Source of the DNA: Prevotellaceae bacterium UBA1746
GTDB lineage: Bacteria; Bacteroidota; Bacteroidia; Bacteroidales; Bacteroidaceae
DNA length: 64,000 nucleotides
Assembly (NCBI GenBank): GCA_002314875.1
Contig: DCHS01000046.1
Span: 1-64,000 of the forward strand
Direction of reading: 5' to 3'
Shown piece by piece: positions 26,901 to 38,110 of this stretch; within the stretch, counting starts at the first letter, position 1; each line of letters begins with the position of its first letter. The position numbers and the translations under genes were made by a program. The notes below the pieces were generated by a model. That model saw only the letters and a list, made by a program, of their open reading frames with translations, made no database searches and was not told where the DNA came from.

Positions 26901-27391
26901 ACAACGAGGTCTTGCCAACCGTCCTTGCCTTCAACATTGCCGATGGTCTGTGCCCAGAACTGTTCGTCTTCACCGGTCTGCCAGTTCCATGCGTCTTCTA
27001 CGCGCTTGCCGAGACCCATGACCATCACCTTACTGCCAACGGGTTTGCCGGGCATGTAAGCCATAATGTGGATGTAGCGGTTGGTCTTGGTCAGACGGAA
27101 AGGTTCTTTGAGATCAATACGAACACCAAAACTGTTGCTACCAAAACGGCTGCGTTGTACAGCAACGACATTCTTTGTGCCATCAGGAGCACTACCGAAT
27201 ACTTCATCAACAGCAGTGTTGGGGTTTGCTACTACAGCAGCATTTCCCTTGAGTTCACCGGTGCGGAAGGGAGACTTCACCCAATTGTCATAAACGCTGA
27301 CTTTAGCGTAATCTTGGGTGTCGAATGTTATGGTTTGAGCGTTGGCTGAAAGTCCCATCAACATCAACGCGGAAAGAATATACTTTTTCAT
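23993..27391 (-). CDS. Large secreted GEVED-domain protein, copy 2
   Basis: 1132 residues. The start at 27391 begins the signal peptide (MKKYILSALMLMGLSANA). Its N-terminal region (VSVYDNWVKSPFRTGELKGN) and GEVED domain (about 270-400, YVYVDWGNDGKF, GSDIVSYNAYS) match the 778-residue paralogue at 9842. It then differs. A helical FIVAR-like segment (EEFQALLKEAREAL, about 510-565) is followed by two or three beta-rich modules of possible ricin/trefoil type. The C-terminus has the short tail (IYDLMGRRVAITRPGIYIIDDKKV). It lies 13 nt after a GH29 gene. Function unknown; probably surface-bound or secreted glycan binding. Confidence 0.75.
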   Translation of the reverse strand: MKKYILSALMLMGLSANAQTITFDTQDYAKVSVYDNWVKSPFRTGELKGNAAVVANPNTAVDEVFGSAPDGTKNVVAVQRSRFGSNSFGVRIDLKEPFRLTKTNRYIHIMAYMPGKPVGSKVMVMGLGKRVEDAWNWQTGEDEQFWAQTIGNVEGKDGWQDLVVSIKGFSYSKEENPDSGIDIYSLVIVPDVRSAHEDQSDWIAYFDEIVIDESADKRFSTDKYAVSFDKDAAITRTDRYLNGVGLGTQSVTGIKDHFYNDCTKTTVFGATPGEKVQPKFTYTGSWMSGYVYVDWGNDGKFSYNINSNGTPGEGSDIVSYNAYSANGSTWYKSDGSTASNGNTIGSGVPTFTIPADQAIGFYRMRYKVDWNNIDPAGNSDSGNLITSNGGAIADVLLDIHESEVIVNANQLNGDILATDGSALMKYPVPYGKDLTVQMVPAPGFVHNGMTVRCGYNIAAEAQLDSNGNPNWLEVEIPVGESDTYVIPAAYIVGGNVQITGYFKSSNTSEEFQALLKEAREALDHEGVGFPKASSAERIALQEAINAENPSEKAVKDALDALYACTDVEHIQLDHVYTLTAVTREHRKAYFNTVILENGDYDVQPVLINADTVLPETAYFRVSWDVEDECYYLMPTCVSDYIYGQSGKRGIRIQKADASDTFDSKFFKSELVDAEAKDLYGLVTLYHKFSGYFTADTPNEEPWVILPDDDASFEAPSYNWDRTSALSIQEVPNINAMTLLNSKEILDVANTFGQICVASVSNTNGRWINFGNNTSCPKVNEQPAEENIFKLMPASTSGRFYIYREGEGYLTATAGVFSASASDKAEFWTAGYGDDNWLGGDAFTNDSSIDYDATPVDNHMIRIYLNDGATWFNCSDGTAAKYNTGGGAWTVFHVFSYGDSYGTVTENYLDIEERPATVLEGKTITSLSELKNDMAYFIHAQSGEGYLVWNESITDTYVSLRGVENTSYNGGPGNALFEEAVDPFDATCVWQLLVKEGKFYMYQPAKKNFVTRVSRDYVFTEEETALDGIRDNGDGTFSIHAGGGMSDTSTNYACICTNEAQTAVRNWTYSDHGSIFYITENPNIEVTDIFLPDGISAPETEKANPVIYDLMGRRVAITRPGIYIIDDKKVVIK

Positions 27392-27404
27392 AATGATACG
27401 CTGA

Positions 27405-28895
27405 TTAGAACACACTCAAAGTGTGAAGGGTGGGACATGCACGGCTATCAAGGATGGTAACGCGAAGGGCTTTCGCTTTGTATCCAGAGCCATAATTACT
27501 TGTACTGCCATTGAGGGGCATAATGCGCTTGTAGCCGACAGTTGTTGACTCGAAACTGGGAGCGAGTTCTTTCCATGCTCCGTCTTCGGTCATGTATTCA
27601 ACCTTGAAGTCCTTGATACGCTGACCAAGGCGGATGTACTCCTGCATCATAAGGTAGTGAATGGTCTGCGTTTCATCCCAGGTAAGGGTGATGGTAGCTG
27701 AATGGCTTCCGTCATTTGCAGCCCAATAAGTATCCTTGTCACCGTCAATCATATTCTGGGCTGCATAAGTGCGGGTTGCGCCATTGGCACGTGCCTCGCT
27801 GACTTCAATATTAGCCTTGGGAGCCAAATCGGTGCCGAGACGGGTATTAAGCAGTTTGCCAAGTTCCTCAAGTTGGGTGACTGTTGCCGTAGGAAGTACA
27901 CCGTAGTTGTTGGGAGGACAATTAAGAATCAGCGTTGCATTGCGGCCAACGGTTTCAAGATACATCTGGAAAAGGGTCGCTGCAGACTTCATGGTTTCTG
28001 TGCTGTGCCAGAACCAACCTGCACTTGTCGCTTTGGCATCGCTTTCACCGGGTTTCCAGTACCAGCCGTTGATATCGCCTGATTCGCCAGAGCCCATGGC
28101 CCAATTGGTATTGCCGGCATAACCGCTTTCGTTACCAATCCAGCGGGCTTCATCGCCGACACCCCACATCACACAGTTTGGGGCAATCTGATGGACGCGG
28201 GCACGAAGGTTAGGAATATCGTAATAGATGTCCTTATCCACACTGATTGTGGTGTTCTTGCCACCGTAATATCCGTCACCGCCGTTAGCACCATCGAACC
28301 ACATTTCGAACTGGTCGCTTCCGTATTCTGCAAGTTCAAGACACTGCTTCAGGAACACTTCGGTAACATACTTGTCGGTACCATAATAAGCGGAGTTACG
28401 GTCCCAAGGTGATACATAGAAACCGTACTTCATATCGAGTTTGCGTGCTGCCTGAGCAAAAAGTTCGGGGATGTTGGTCTTACCATTCTCGTTGCCGGCA
28501 TTGGCAATACTGTGGGTTGTGGTTGCTGTGGGCCAAAGGCAAAAACCGTCGTGGTGCTTCACAACGGCGATACCGCCCTTCATACCTGCTGCTTTGACTG
28601 CAGTGAGCCACTGTTCGGGATCGGGCTTTCCAAGGGGAGCATATTTGCTCTCATCTTCGTTACCATAACCCCATTCGGCGTTGGTGAATGTATTCATTCC
28701 GTAGTGGAAGAACGCATAGAACTCGGTTTCGTTCCACAGAACTTGTCGCTCTGCAGGAACGGGGTGACAGGGTGCAGGCTGATTCTCTGCATTGGCAGGT
28801 TCCTGCGTCACCAGCTGAAAATCGGATTGTGCGAATCCCTGCAAGGCAAACATGGAGAGTCCGCACATCAAGGCTGCTGTTTTTCTGAATTTCAT
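27405..28895 (-). CDS. GH29 alpha-L-fucosidase with C-terminal discoidin domain, copy 2
   Basis: 496 residues, signal peptide of about 22. Clearly paralogous to the enzyme at 12199: FYAFFHYGMNTF, KHHDGFCLWPT, YVSPWDRNSAYYGT, and MWFDG with Asp201 as expected nucleophile. The F5/8C-type domain occupies about 360-496. It lies 25 nt from the AI-2E transporter gene upstream and 13 nt from the GEVED gene downstream. I saw no strong promoter directly ahead, so it may be transcribed from that of the transporter. It removes alpha-L-fucose; differences from copy 1 suggest a different glycan context, which sequence alone does not settle. Confidence 0.92.
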   Translation of the reverse strand: MKFRKTAALMCGLSMFALQGFAQSDFQLVTQEPANAENQPAPCHPVPAERQVLWNETEFYAFFHYGMNTFTNAEWGYGNEDESKYAPLGKPDPEQWLTAVKAAGMKGGIAVVKHHDGFCLWPTATTTHSIANAGNENGKTNIPELFAQAARKLDMKYGFYVSPWDRNSAYYGTDKYVTEVFLKQCLELAEYGSDQFEMWFDGANGGDGYYGGKNTTISVDKDIYYDIPNLRARVHQIAPNCVMWGVGDEARWIGNESGYAGNTNWAMGSGESGDINGWYWKPGESDAKATSAGWFWHSTETMKSAATLFQMYLETVGRNATLILNCPPNNYGVLPTATVTQLEELGKLLNTRLGTDLAPKANIEVSEARANGATRTYAAQNMIDGDKDTYWAANDGSHSATITLTWDETQTIHYLMMQEYIRLGQRIKDFKVEYMTEDGAWKELAPSFESTTVGYKRIMPLNGSTSNYGSGYKAKALRVTILDSRACPTLHTLSVF

Positions 28896-28920
28896 AGTGG
28901 TTATGATTAAGTTAATATAA

Positions 28921-30057
28921 TTACGAATTAATTAGCGGAGGTTCCGGTACTTCCGGTACTTCCGGAGTTTCCGAGGCTTCATACCGCCCAATAATATACT
29001 TGCGATAATAAGCAATGAGTATGGTGGTCATAGGAAGGGCGACAATGAGGCCGATGATACCGGCGAGACTCCCCCACACACTCAACGACAACAGAACGAT
29101 GGCAGGAGAAAGGCCCATAATCTTTCCCATGACACGCGGGGTGACGACAGCATCCTGGATAACCTGCACTACGCCGTAAACGAGCAAGACGAGGAGCATG
29201 ACAAGCCAGAAAGGACGACCATCAGGCTCTGCCATCTCCAACAGTGCGAGGACGGCAGCGGGGATGAAACCGATCACCTGAACATAAGGGATAAAACTGA
29301 TGAGGCCGACAAAAATGCCCATTCCGAGCCACATCTTCAAACCGATCGCCCAGAAGCCGATGGTGAACATGATCATATTGCTGAGGGCGATGAGGGCCTG
29401 CCCACGAAGATAACCGCGCATACCCTGAGCGACGTCACTGACGAGTTTGCTGATGAAGGGGCGCTTGGAACGGGGAACAAAATGGATCCAATCGGTCGAG
29501 AAGCGCTCGTAATCGGAAAGGATGAAGATGAGATAGAGGACACCGAAGAGGGAAGAGGCAATACCCACAGCGATATTGGCGGTGGAGAGAAGCACATCCC
29601 AGGCCTTTGGAACGGCGGTCTTTATCGCATTGATGATATTCTCTTGTTTGAGAAGTTTCTCTAACTGCAAGCTACCGACATATTCGTTGAAATAGCGCTG
29701 GAGCCACGTGGGGAGTTGGCGCTGGTTTCCCGCAGAGAGGTAATCGAGAATGGCTTGTTTGAGTTGAACAAAGCCCTCGATGAAGATGGGCAAGGTCACC
29801 AGCAGAACACTGGTAACAGCCAGAATGAATACAATAATAGCCGCCAGCACACTCGGCGTGCGATAGCGGAACTTCAGTTTGTACTGGAAAAACTTCACGA
29901 CGGGAATAAGCATCCACGCCAGCGCCCATGCAAGGAAGAACGGCACGAGAACGGTACTCAGATAGTTGATGGCAAGGACAATCACTGCTACCACTGCCAC
30001 AAACAAACCACCGCGGACGAAGCGGTCAAAATTAATCTGTTCCTGTAAAATTTGCAT
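28921..30057 (-). CDS. AI-2E-family (PerM/UPF0118) membrane transporter
   Basis: 378 residues, inner-membrane protein with about eight hydrophobic segments: two at the N-terminus (VAVVAVIVLAINYL, FFLAWALAWMLI), one near 70, one near 165, and a cluster from about 230 to 345 with IGLIVALPMTTILI at the end. This is the AI-2E/PerM architecture, whose members have been linked to autoinducer-2 export, sodium-proton exchange and other efflux roles; the substrate is not predictable. The short acidic, proline-rich C-terminal tail is not conserved in the family. Start at 30057 follows a weak promoter match. Confidence 0.9.
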   Translation of the reverse strand: MQILQEQINFDRFVRGGLFVAVVAVIVLAINYLSTVLVPFFLAWALAWMLIPVVKFFQYKLKFRYRTPSVLAAIIVFILAVTSVLLVTLPIFIEGFVQLKQAILDYLSAGNQRQLPTWLQRYFNEYVGSLQLEKLLKQENIINAIKTAVPKAWDVLLSTANIAVGIASSLFGVLYLIFILSDYERFSTDWIHFVPRSKRPFISKLVSDVAQGMRGYLRGQALIALSNMIMFTIGFWAIGLKMWLGMGIFVGLISFIPYVQVIGFIPAAVLALLEMAEPDGRPFWLVMLLVLLVYGVVQVIQDAVVTPRVMGKIMGLSPAIVLLSLSVWGSLAGIIGLIVALPMTTILIAYYRKYIIGRYEASETPEVPEVPEPPLINS

Positions 30058-30076
30058 AATAAAGGATTTTCAACTG

Positions 30077-30111
30077 CAAAAATAATATTTTTTTCAAAGA
30101 AAACAGACAAA
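30077..30111 (-). promoter_or_regulatory. Possible promoter of the AI-2E transporter gene
   Basis: Minus strand TTTG (30108-30111), 23 nt, TATTTTTG (30077-30084). Spacing is slightly long. The 215-bp gap 30058-30272 is AT-rich, holds this and the divergent rsmI promoter, and is the point where gene direction flips. Confidence 0.5.
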
Positions 30112-30186
30112 GTAGTCGAAAAGTTAAGCAAACAACGACAATAATTGCAACTTTTATTAAAAAGTTTGAAAAAACCGCTGTTTTTC

Positions 30187-30218
30187 TTGCTCGCCTAACG
30201 ATTAATCCCTACTTTTGC
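30187..30218 (+). promoter_or_regulatory. Promoter of rsmI
   Basis: TTG (30187-30189), 20 nt, TACTTTTG (30210-30217), about 55 nt before the rsmI start. Confidence 0.75.
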
Positions 30219-30272
30219 ACAATCAATCGGATTTCGCACCATATTCTTTGGGCACACATTCCAGAATCATAT

Positions 30273-31013
30273 ATGTTATATCTTGTACCCACACCCGTAG
30301 GAAATCTGGAGGATATCACCCTCCGAGCGCTCCGCATCCTTAAAGAAGCCGATGTGGTCCTCGCTGAAGATACCCGTACCTCCGGCATCCTCCTCAAGCA
30401 CTACGATATCCAGGCCAGACTCGTCAGCCATCATAAATTTAACGAGCATGAGACGGCAGAGGCTTTCGCCGCACGTCTGGCGGGAGGTGAGAATATGGCG
30501 CTCATCAGTGATGCAGGAACTCCAGGCATCAGCGATCCGGGATTCATGCTCGTCCGTGCTGCAGTAGCACAAGGGGTTGAGGTACAGTGCCTCCCAGGAG
30601 CAACGGCCTTCGTTCCGGCGCTCGTAGCCAGCGGTCTTCCCTGCGACCGCTTCTGCTTCGAAGGTTTCCTCCCCCAGAAGAAAGGACGTGCCTCACGACT
30701 CGAAACATTAGCCAACGAACCCCGCACGATGATTTTCTACGAAAGTCCCCACCGTGTGGTACGTGCCTTGAAAGAATTTATCGAGGTCTTCGGCCCTGAA
30801 CGCAAATGCAGTGTCTGCCGCGAAATTTCCAAGGTTCACGAAGAAAGTGTACGCGGTACGCTCTCCGAAGTCCTCGAGCATTTCGAAGCTAACGAACCCC
30901 GCGGCGAATTTGTCATGATCGTCGCCGGCAAAGCTGACGAAGAGGCAGCAAAGAAGGCAAAACGAAAACCTATCGCCCGTGACCCCATCACAGGACAACC
31001 GATTTTCGAGTAA
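30273..31013 (+). CDS. rsmI: 16S rRNA (cytidine(1402)-2'-O)-methyltransferase RsmI
   Basis: 246 residues, a tetrapyrrole-methylase-fold (SAM-dependent) enzyme. RsmI landmarks: LYLVPTPVGNLEDITLRAL at the N-terminus, EDTRTSGILL near 36, the glycine-rich SDAGTPGISDPG block near 80, PGATAFVPALVASGLP near 110, and FYESPHRV near 155. It methylates the 2'-OH of C1402 in the decoding centre. The C-terminus (about 225-246) is lysine-rich and short, lacking the extra domain of some homologues. First gene of the plus-strand run. Confidence 0.96.
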   Translation: MLYLVPTPVGNLEDITLRALRILKEADVVLAEDTRTSGILLKHYDIQARLVSHHKFNEHETAEAFAARLAGGENMALISDAGTPGISDPGFMLVRAAVAQGVEVQCLPGATAFVPALVASGLPCDRFCFEGFLPQKKGRASRLETLANEPRTMIFYESPHRVVRALKEFIEVFGPERKCSVCREISKVHEESVRGTLSEVLEHFEANEPRGEFVMIVAGKADEEAAKKAKRKPIARDPITGQPIFE

Positions 31014-31095
31014 TCTCGCGGGAATGCAAAAAACCAACTCATTTAGAAGTATCGTTATAAAGCGAACATTAATCTGAAAACAAAAATCAAATAAT

Positions 31096-31977
31096 ATGAA
31101 AAAGTTACTTTTCGCGCTCGTTGCAGTTTTTACACTGAGCACCGCTATCGGCAGTTTCTCTTCTTGCGAAACGAAGAAAGAACAGGAAATGGTTGTTAAC
31201 TCCGCTGAGGATTCGCTCCAGGATATAATTTCCCAAAAAGAGAGCGAACTCAACGACATGGTAGGAACCCTGAACGAAATTCAGGAAGGTTTCCGCAAAA
31301 TCAATGAAGCTCAGGGCCGTATCAACGTTGAGAGCCGCAGTGGTGAGAAGAACCAGAAGCAGGCTATCCTCGAAGATATGAAAACCATCACTGAGACCAT
31401 GCGCCTCAACAAGGAACTCATCGAAAATCTTCGTCAGCAGCTTAAGCAGACTTCTTCTTCCAGCGCTGAACTCAAGGCTACCATGGAGGCTACCATCGCT
31501 TCTATGTGCGCTCAGATGGATGAACTCAACAAGCAGGTCGCTGATCTCCGCCAGCAGCTCGCAGCCAAGGACATCACCATCGCTGAACAGGAGACTCAGA
31601 TCGGCCAGTTGAAGACCAACGTCAACGATCTTTCTGCAGAAAACGACAACCGTGCCCGTACCATCAACGCTCAGGATAAGGACCTCCACACCGCTTACTA
31701 TGTATTTGGCACCAAGAAGGAACTCAAGAACGAGAACATCCTCAAGAGCGGAGAAGTCCTCCAGCAGGGCAATTTCAACAAGGACTACTTCACCAAGATT
31801 GACACTCGCGTCGATAAGGTCATCAAACTCTACAGCAAGAGCGCAGAACTCAAGACCAACCATCCCGCCGGTACCTACAAACTCGAGAAGGACACCAAGG
31901 GTCAGTATGTTCTCCGCATCACCGATCCCGACCGCTTCTGGAGTGTCAGCAAGTACCTCGTCATCTTAGTAAAATAA
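31096..31977 (+). CDS. Coiled-coil lipoprotein, function unknown
   Basis: 293 residues. Signal peptide with a likely lipid-attachment cysteine near residue 26 (GSFSSCETKKE). From about 35 to 205 the protein is almost entirely coiled coil: heptads in ELNDMVGTLNEIQEGFRKI, IENLRQQLKQ, MDELNKQVADLRQQLAAKD and TQIGQLKTNVNDLSAEND. A small globular C-terminal part (about 210-293; YYVFGTKKELKNENIL, GTYKLEKDTKGQYVLRITDPDRFW) resembles domains of Bacteroidales cell-envelope proteins often annotated only as hypothetical. It may span the periplasm from the outer membrane. Codons are strongly C-ending, suggesting high expression. Confidence 0.75.
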   Translation: MKKLLFALVAVFTLSTAIGSFSSCETKKEQEMVVNSAEDSLQDIISQKESELNDMVGTLNEIQEGFRKINEAQGRINVESRSGEKNQKQAILEDMKTITETMRLNKELIENLRQQLKQTSSSSAELKATMEATIASMCAQMDELNKQVADLRQQLAAKDITIAEQETQIGQLKTNVNDLSAENDNRARTINAQDKDLHTAYYVFGTKKELKNENILKSGEVLQQGNFNKDYFTKIDTRVDKVIKLYSKSAELKTNHPAGTYKLEKDTKGQYVLRITDPDRFWSVSKYLVILVK

Positions 31978-32048
31978 ACTATTCATGCGCCGCGTTACAA
32001 CGTCACGCATTATACCAATTCTTACACACATTTAAAAAGAATATCAAG

Positions 32049-32720
32049 ATGAAGAACTATTCCATCTTACTCCTCGCAGGAGTACTCACTATCAGCAGCT
32101 GTGCCAGTTCCAGTGAATGGGGAGGTGGTGTCACAGGTGCATACGTCGGTTCAATGTTCGGATCCCTCATCGGTGATATCATCGGTGGTCCTCGCGGCGG
32201 CGATATGGGCGCCCTCATTGGTGGTGCCGCAGGTGCCGCTGTCGGTGCTGCCAGCGCAAGAGCCGAGCAGGAAAAGTACGAAAACTCTCGCCGTAACAAC
32301 AACCATCAGGACTATTCCTACGATGATATCTACTACGGCAACGGTCGCGACTACTCCTACTACGCTCCCAGCAGTCCCGCTGACTACCTCGAGATCAGCA
32401 ACATCGTCTTTGCCGACGACAACAACAACCGCGTCCTCGAAGGTTATGAGACCGCTTATATCACCTTCGACATCCACAACCGCAGTGGTCAGACCATCTA
32501 CAACATCGCTCCCGTCATCACCTGTGACAACAAGCGTATCCAGATCTCTCCCACCGCTACCATCGCACAGATTGCCAGCGGAAAGGGCATGCGCTACAAG
32601 TGCAGTGTTCGTGCACAGCAGAATGTAAAGTCTGGCGTTGCTACCTTCAACATCGGTTTTGCGGAACAAGGCAACCGTACGGATCCTGCCAAGACCTTCC
32701 GCATCAATGTCCGTCGATAA
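32049..32720 (+). CDS. Glycine-zipper lipoprotein with C-terminal beta domain
   Basis: 223 residues with lipobox SSCASS (Cys18). A glycine-zipper segment at about 25-75 (GGGVTGAYVGSMFGSLIGDIIGG and GALIGGAAGAAVGAAS) suggests membrane insertion or self-association. A Tyr/Asn-rich linker follows, then a beta-sandwich at about 115-223 (LEISNIVFADDNNNRVLEGYETAYITFDIHNRSGQ) like the CARDB/NEW3 type. It lies 71 nt after the coiled-coil lipoprotein; both are likely outer-membrane-associated envelope proteins. No enzymatic motif. Confidence 0.75.
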   Translation: MKNYSILLLAGVLTISSCASSSEWGGGVTGAYVGSMFGSLIGDIIGGPRGGDMGALIGGAAGAAVGAASARAEQEKYENSRRNNNHQDYSYDDIYYGNGRDYSYYAPSSPADYLEISNIVFADDNNNRVLEGYETAYITFDIHNRSGQTIYNIAPVITCDNKRIQISPTATIAQIASGKGMRYKCSVRAQQNVKSGVATFNIGFAEQGNRTDPAKTFRINVRR

Positions 32721-32755
32721 TTTTGACAAAATATACCTTATAACAAATTTTCAGT

Positions 32756-33670
32756 ATGAAACCTACTCTTTTCCTTCTTGCTGCAGGTATGGGAAGCCGC
32801 TACGGCGGTCTCAAGCAGCTTGACACTCTCGGTCCTCAGGGCCAGAGCATTATGGACTACAGCATCTACGACGCCATCGAAGCTGGCTTCGGTAAGATTG
32901 TCTGGGTAATCCGTCGTGATTTCGAACAGCAGTTCCGTGAACAGATTCTTGCTAAGTACGAAGGTCATGTTCCCTGCGAACTCTGCTTCCAGGCTCTCGA
33001 TGCACTCCCCGAAGGCTTTACCGTTCCTGAAGGTCGTACAAAGCCCTGGGGTACCAACCACGCTGTGATGATGGGTGCTGAGGTCATCAAGGAACCATTC
33101 GCTGTCCTCAACTGCGATGACTTCTATGACCGTGATGCTTTCAAGGTAATGGCAAAGTTCCTCAGCGAACTTCCCGAGGGCTCTACCGGCAAGTATGCAA
33201 TGGTAGGTTTCCGCGTTGACAATACGCTTTCTGAAAGTGGTACCGTAAGCCGTGGTATCTGCGAAAACGATGAAGCAACCCACCTCCTCACCGGTGTTGT
33301 TGAACGTACCAAGATCGAGCGTCATTACGGTGTTGTTCAGTACCTCGACGAAAACGAACAGTGGGTAAGCATACCCGACACCACTCCCGTCAGCATGAAC
33401 TTCTGGGGCTTCACCCCCGACTACTTCGCTCACAGCGAAGAGTTCTTCAAGGCATTCCTCTCTGATCCCAAGAATCAGGAGAACCTCAAGAGCGAATTCT
33501 TCATTCCTCTCATGGTTGACCACCTCATCAAGGCAGGTAAGGCAACCTGCGAAGTCCTCGATACCACCTCTAAGTGGTTCGGCGTTACCTATCCCGAGGA
33601 TCGTCCCGAGGTAGTTGCCAAGCTCGCCGCTCTCCACGAGGCTGGTCAGTATCCTTCTGAAATGTTTTAA
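32756..33670 (+). CDS. Sugar-phosphate nucleotidyltransferase family protein
   Basis: 304 residues. The N-terminal motif LAAGMGSRYGGLKQ (about 8-21) is the nucleotide-binding signature of NTP-transferase enzymes such as glucose-1-phosphate uridylyl- and thymidylyltransferases; NCDDFYDRDAF near 122 supplies the metal-binding Asp residues. Members join a sugar-1-phosphate to an NTP to make activated sugars. The exact sugar and nucleotide are not readable; it is not a clear GalU or RmlA. It overlaps the next gene by one base (TAATG), indicating translational coupling to the acyltransferase. Confidence 0.85.
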   Translation: MKPTLFLLAAGMGSRYGGLKQLDTLGPQGQSIMDYSIYDAIEAGFGKIVWVIRRDFEQQFREQILAKYEGHVPCELCFQALDALPEGFTVPEGRTKPWGTNHAVMMGAEVIKEPFAVLNCDDFYDRDAFKVMAKFLSELPEGSTGKYAMVGFRVDNTLSESGTVSRGICENDEATHLLTGVVERTKIERHYGVVQYLDENEQWVSIPDTTPVSMNFWGFTPDYFAHSEEFFKAFLSDPKNQENLKSEFFIPLMVDHLIKAGKATCEVLDTTSKWFGVTYPEDRPEVVAKLAALHEAGQYPSEMF

Positions 33671-34755
33671 TGGACAATAAACAGACTATTTCAAAGCCTC
33701 GTATGGAGTGGATTGACTCCATGCGAGGCTTTACGATGATTTTGGTCGTAGCCAACCACATGAGCACGATAGGCTACGGAGAAGCACTGAAGGGTTCAGT
33801 TTATCTGAGCATCTTCTTACTTTTCCGCATGCCACTTTTCTTCTTTATCAGCGGCTTCTTCTCCTACAGCGCCAAGACGCAGTGGAGTCTGAAAACGCTG
33901 GGCACACTGACACTGAAGAAAATCCGCATCCAAATCATCCCTACCGCCGTTTTCTTCTGCCTTGCAGCAGCAATACTGACGCCGCATTTCTTGGATACTT
34001 GTGTGGATTGGCTCCATAAAAGTATGAAAGGAGGTTATTGGTTCACCATTGTTCTCCTTGAACTGTTCCTCATTTATTATGTCTTTGCCTATCTGGAAAG
34101 TTTAGGAAAGAAATGGCTGCAGCGCTGGAAAATTGAATGGCTTCCCATCATGCTGTTCTGGCTCATTGCCCTTGGTGTATATGCCACCTGGTATATGCCC
34201 TCATGGTTCCATTACCAGAATGCAGACTGGCTGAAATGGTCATCATTCAGTCAGGTAATCCTTTACCTTCATTTCTTCCTGGCAGGAAACATCGTTCATC
34301 GCTATTGGAACGGATTCCAACGTCTCTTTGATACAAAATGGTTTGCTCCAATTGTGCTCATAGTCGGCACCATTGCGCTTTGCGAATTCCTCAACTGGCA
34401 CGAACTTCGTCGCCAATGGGCAAATCTGCCAAGAACATTAGCAATGTACTCACTTGTGACGACAACGCTTTTGTTCTTCCGCCATTACGCAAGCAGTTTT
34501 TCAAAAGAAACACGCATCGGTCGCGGACTGCAATACATCGGTGTCCGTACACTCGACGTCTATCTGCTCCACTATTTCTTTATTCCAAGAATCCCCGTGG
34601 TCGGAGAGTGGATCAAGAGCATCGGCCGTAATTTCGCCGTTGACATCACCTGCTCCTTTGCTGGTGCTCTGGTCGTTGTCGGTATTTGCCTGCTGACCAG
34701 CAACATCATCCGTATTTCACCCTTCCTGAAACTATATCTTTTTGGAAGAAAATAA
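33670..34755 (+). CDS. Acyltransferase-3 family membrane protein
   Basis: 361 residues, integral membrane, about ten hydrophobic helices. The opening RMEWIDSMRGFTMILVVANH carries the family's Arg-Gly-Phe and the His of the active region; FLLFRMPLFFFISGFF follows. Such proteins transfer acetyl or succinyl groups to sugars of surface polysaccharides and other envelope molecules. The start ATG shares its A with the stop codon of the nucleotidyltransferase gene. The two may act on the same glycan; this is inference from coupling. Confidence 0.87.
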   Translation: MDNKQTISKPRMEWIDSMRGFTMILVVANHMSTIGYGEALKGSVYLSIFLLFRMPLFFFISGFFSYSAKTQWSLKTLGTLTLKKIRIQIIPTAVFFCLAAAILTPHFLDTCVDWLHKSMKGGYWFTIVLLELFLIYYVFAYLESLGKKWLQRWKIEWLPIMLFWLIALGVYATWYMPSWFHYQNADWLKWSSFSQVILYLHFFLAGNIVHRYWNGFQRLFDTKWFAPIVLIVGTIALCEFLNWHELRRQWANLPRTLAMYSLVTTTLLFFRHYASSFSKETRIGRGLQYIGVRTLDVYLLHYFFIPRIPVVGEWIKSIGRNFAVDITCSFAGALVVVGICLLTSNIIRISPFLKLYLFGRK

Positions 34756-37929
<3,174 letters not shown>

Positions 37930-37965
37930 ATTGTGCCAACTATAGCCTAAACTTTTTATAAAATA

Positions 37966-37999
37966 AAAAAAGTGCCGTTTCCACAGACGGCACTTTTTT
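37966..37999 (+). terminator. Terminator between the GH2 gene and dnaA
   Basis: A perfect 13-bp stem (37966-37978 with 37987-37999), loop of 8 nt, with a T-run as its right arm and A-run as its left arm, so it works in both directions. Confidence 0.92.
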
Positions 38000-38019
38000 C
38001 TTGCCTTTTCAAAAGATTT

Positions 38020-38028
38020 TGTGGATAA
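38020..38028 (-). promoter_or_regulatory. DnaA box upstream of dnaA
   Basis: TGTGGATAA, the exact complement of the consensus TTATCCACA. It sits about 30-60 bp upstream of the dnaA -33/-7 region, suiting autoregulation by DnaA. No other perfect box was seen nearby, so it does not by itself mark an origin. Confidence 0.7.
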
Positions 38029-38058
38029 CTCTTGGTCATGTCCCGAAATTTTTGGAAA

Positions 38059-38094
38059 TTTGCAGCCTGTAATCTCACTACCAGATTACCTTTG
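38059..38094 (+). promoter_or_regulatory. Promoter of dnaA
   Basis: TACCTTTG (38087-38094) is a full -7 match; TTTG (38059-38062) lies 24 nt upstream, slightly far for a -33. Transcription would begin near 38100, about 10 nt before the TTG start. Confidence 0.65.
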
Positions 38095-38110
38095 TAAAGA
38101 GAAAGTAAAA

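Noticed and set aside
38021..38110. GTG start giving a 529-residue DnaA
   Set aside because: The start codon is in the DnaA box and lies upstream of the -7 promoter element; the extra residues do not resemble DnaA.
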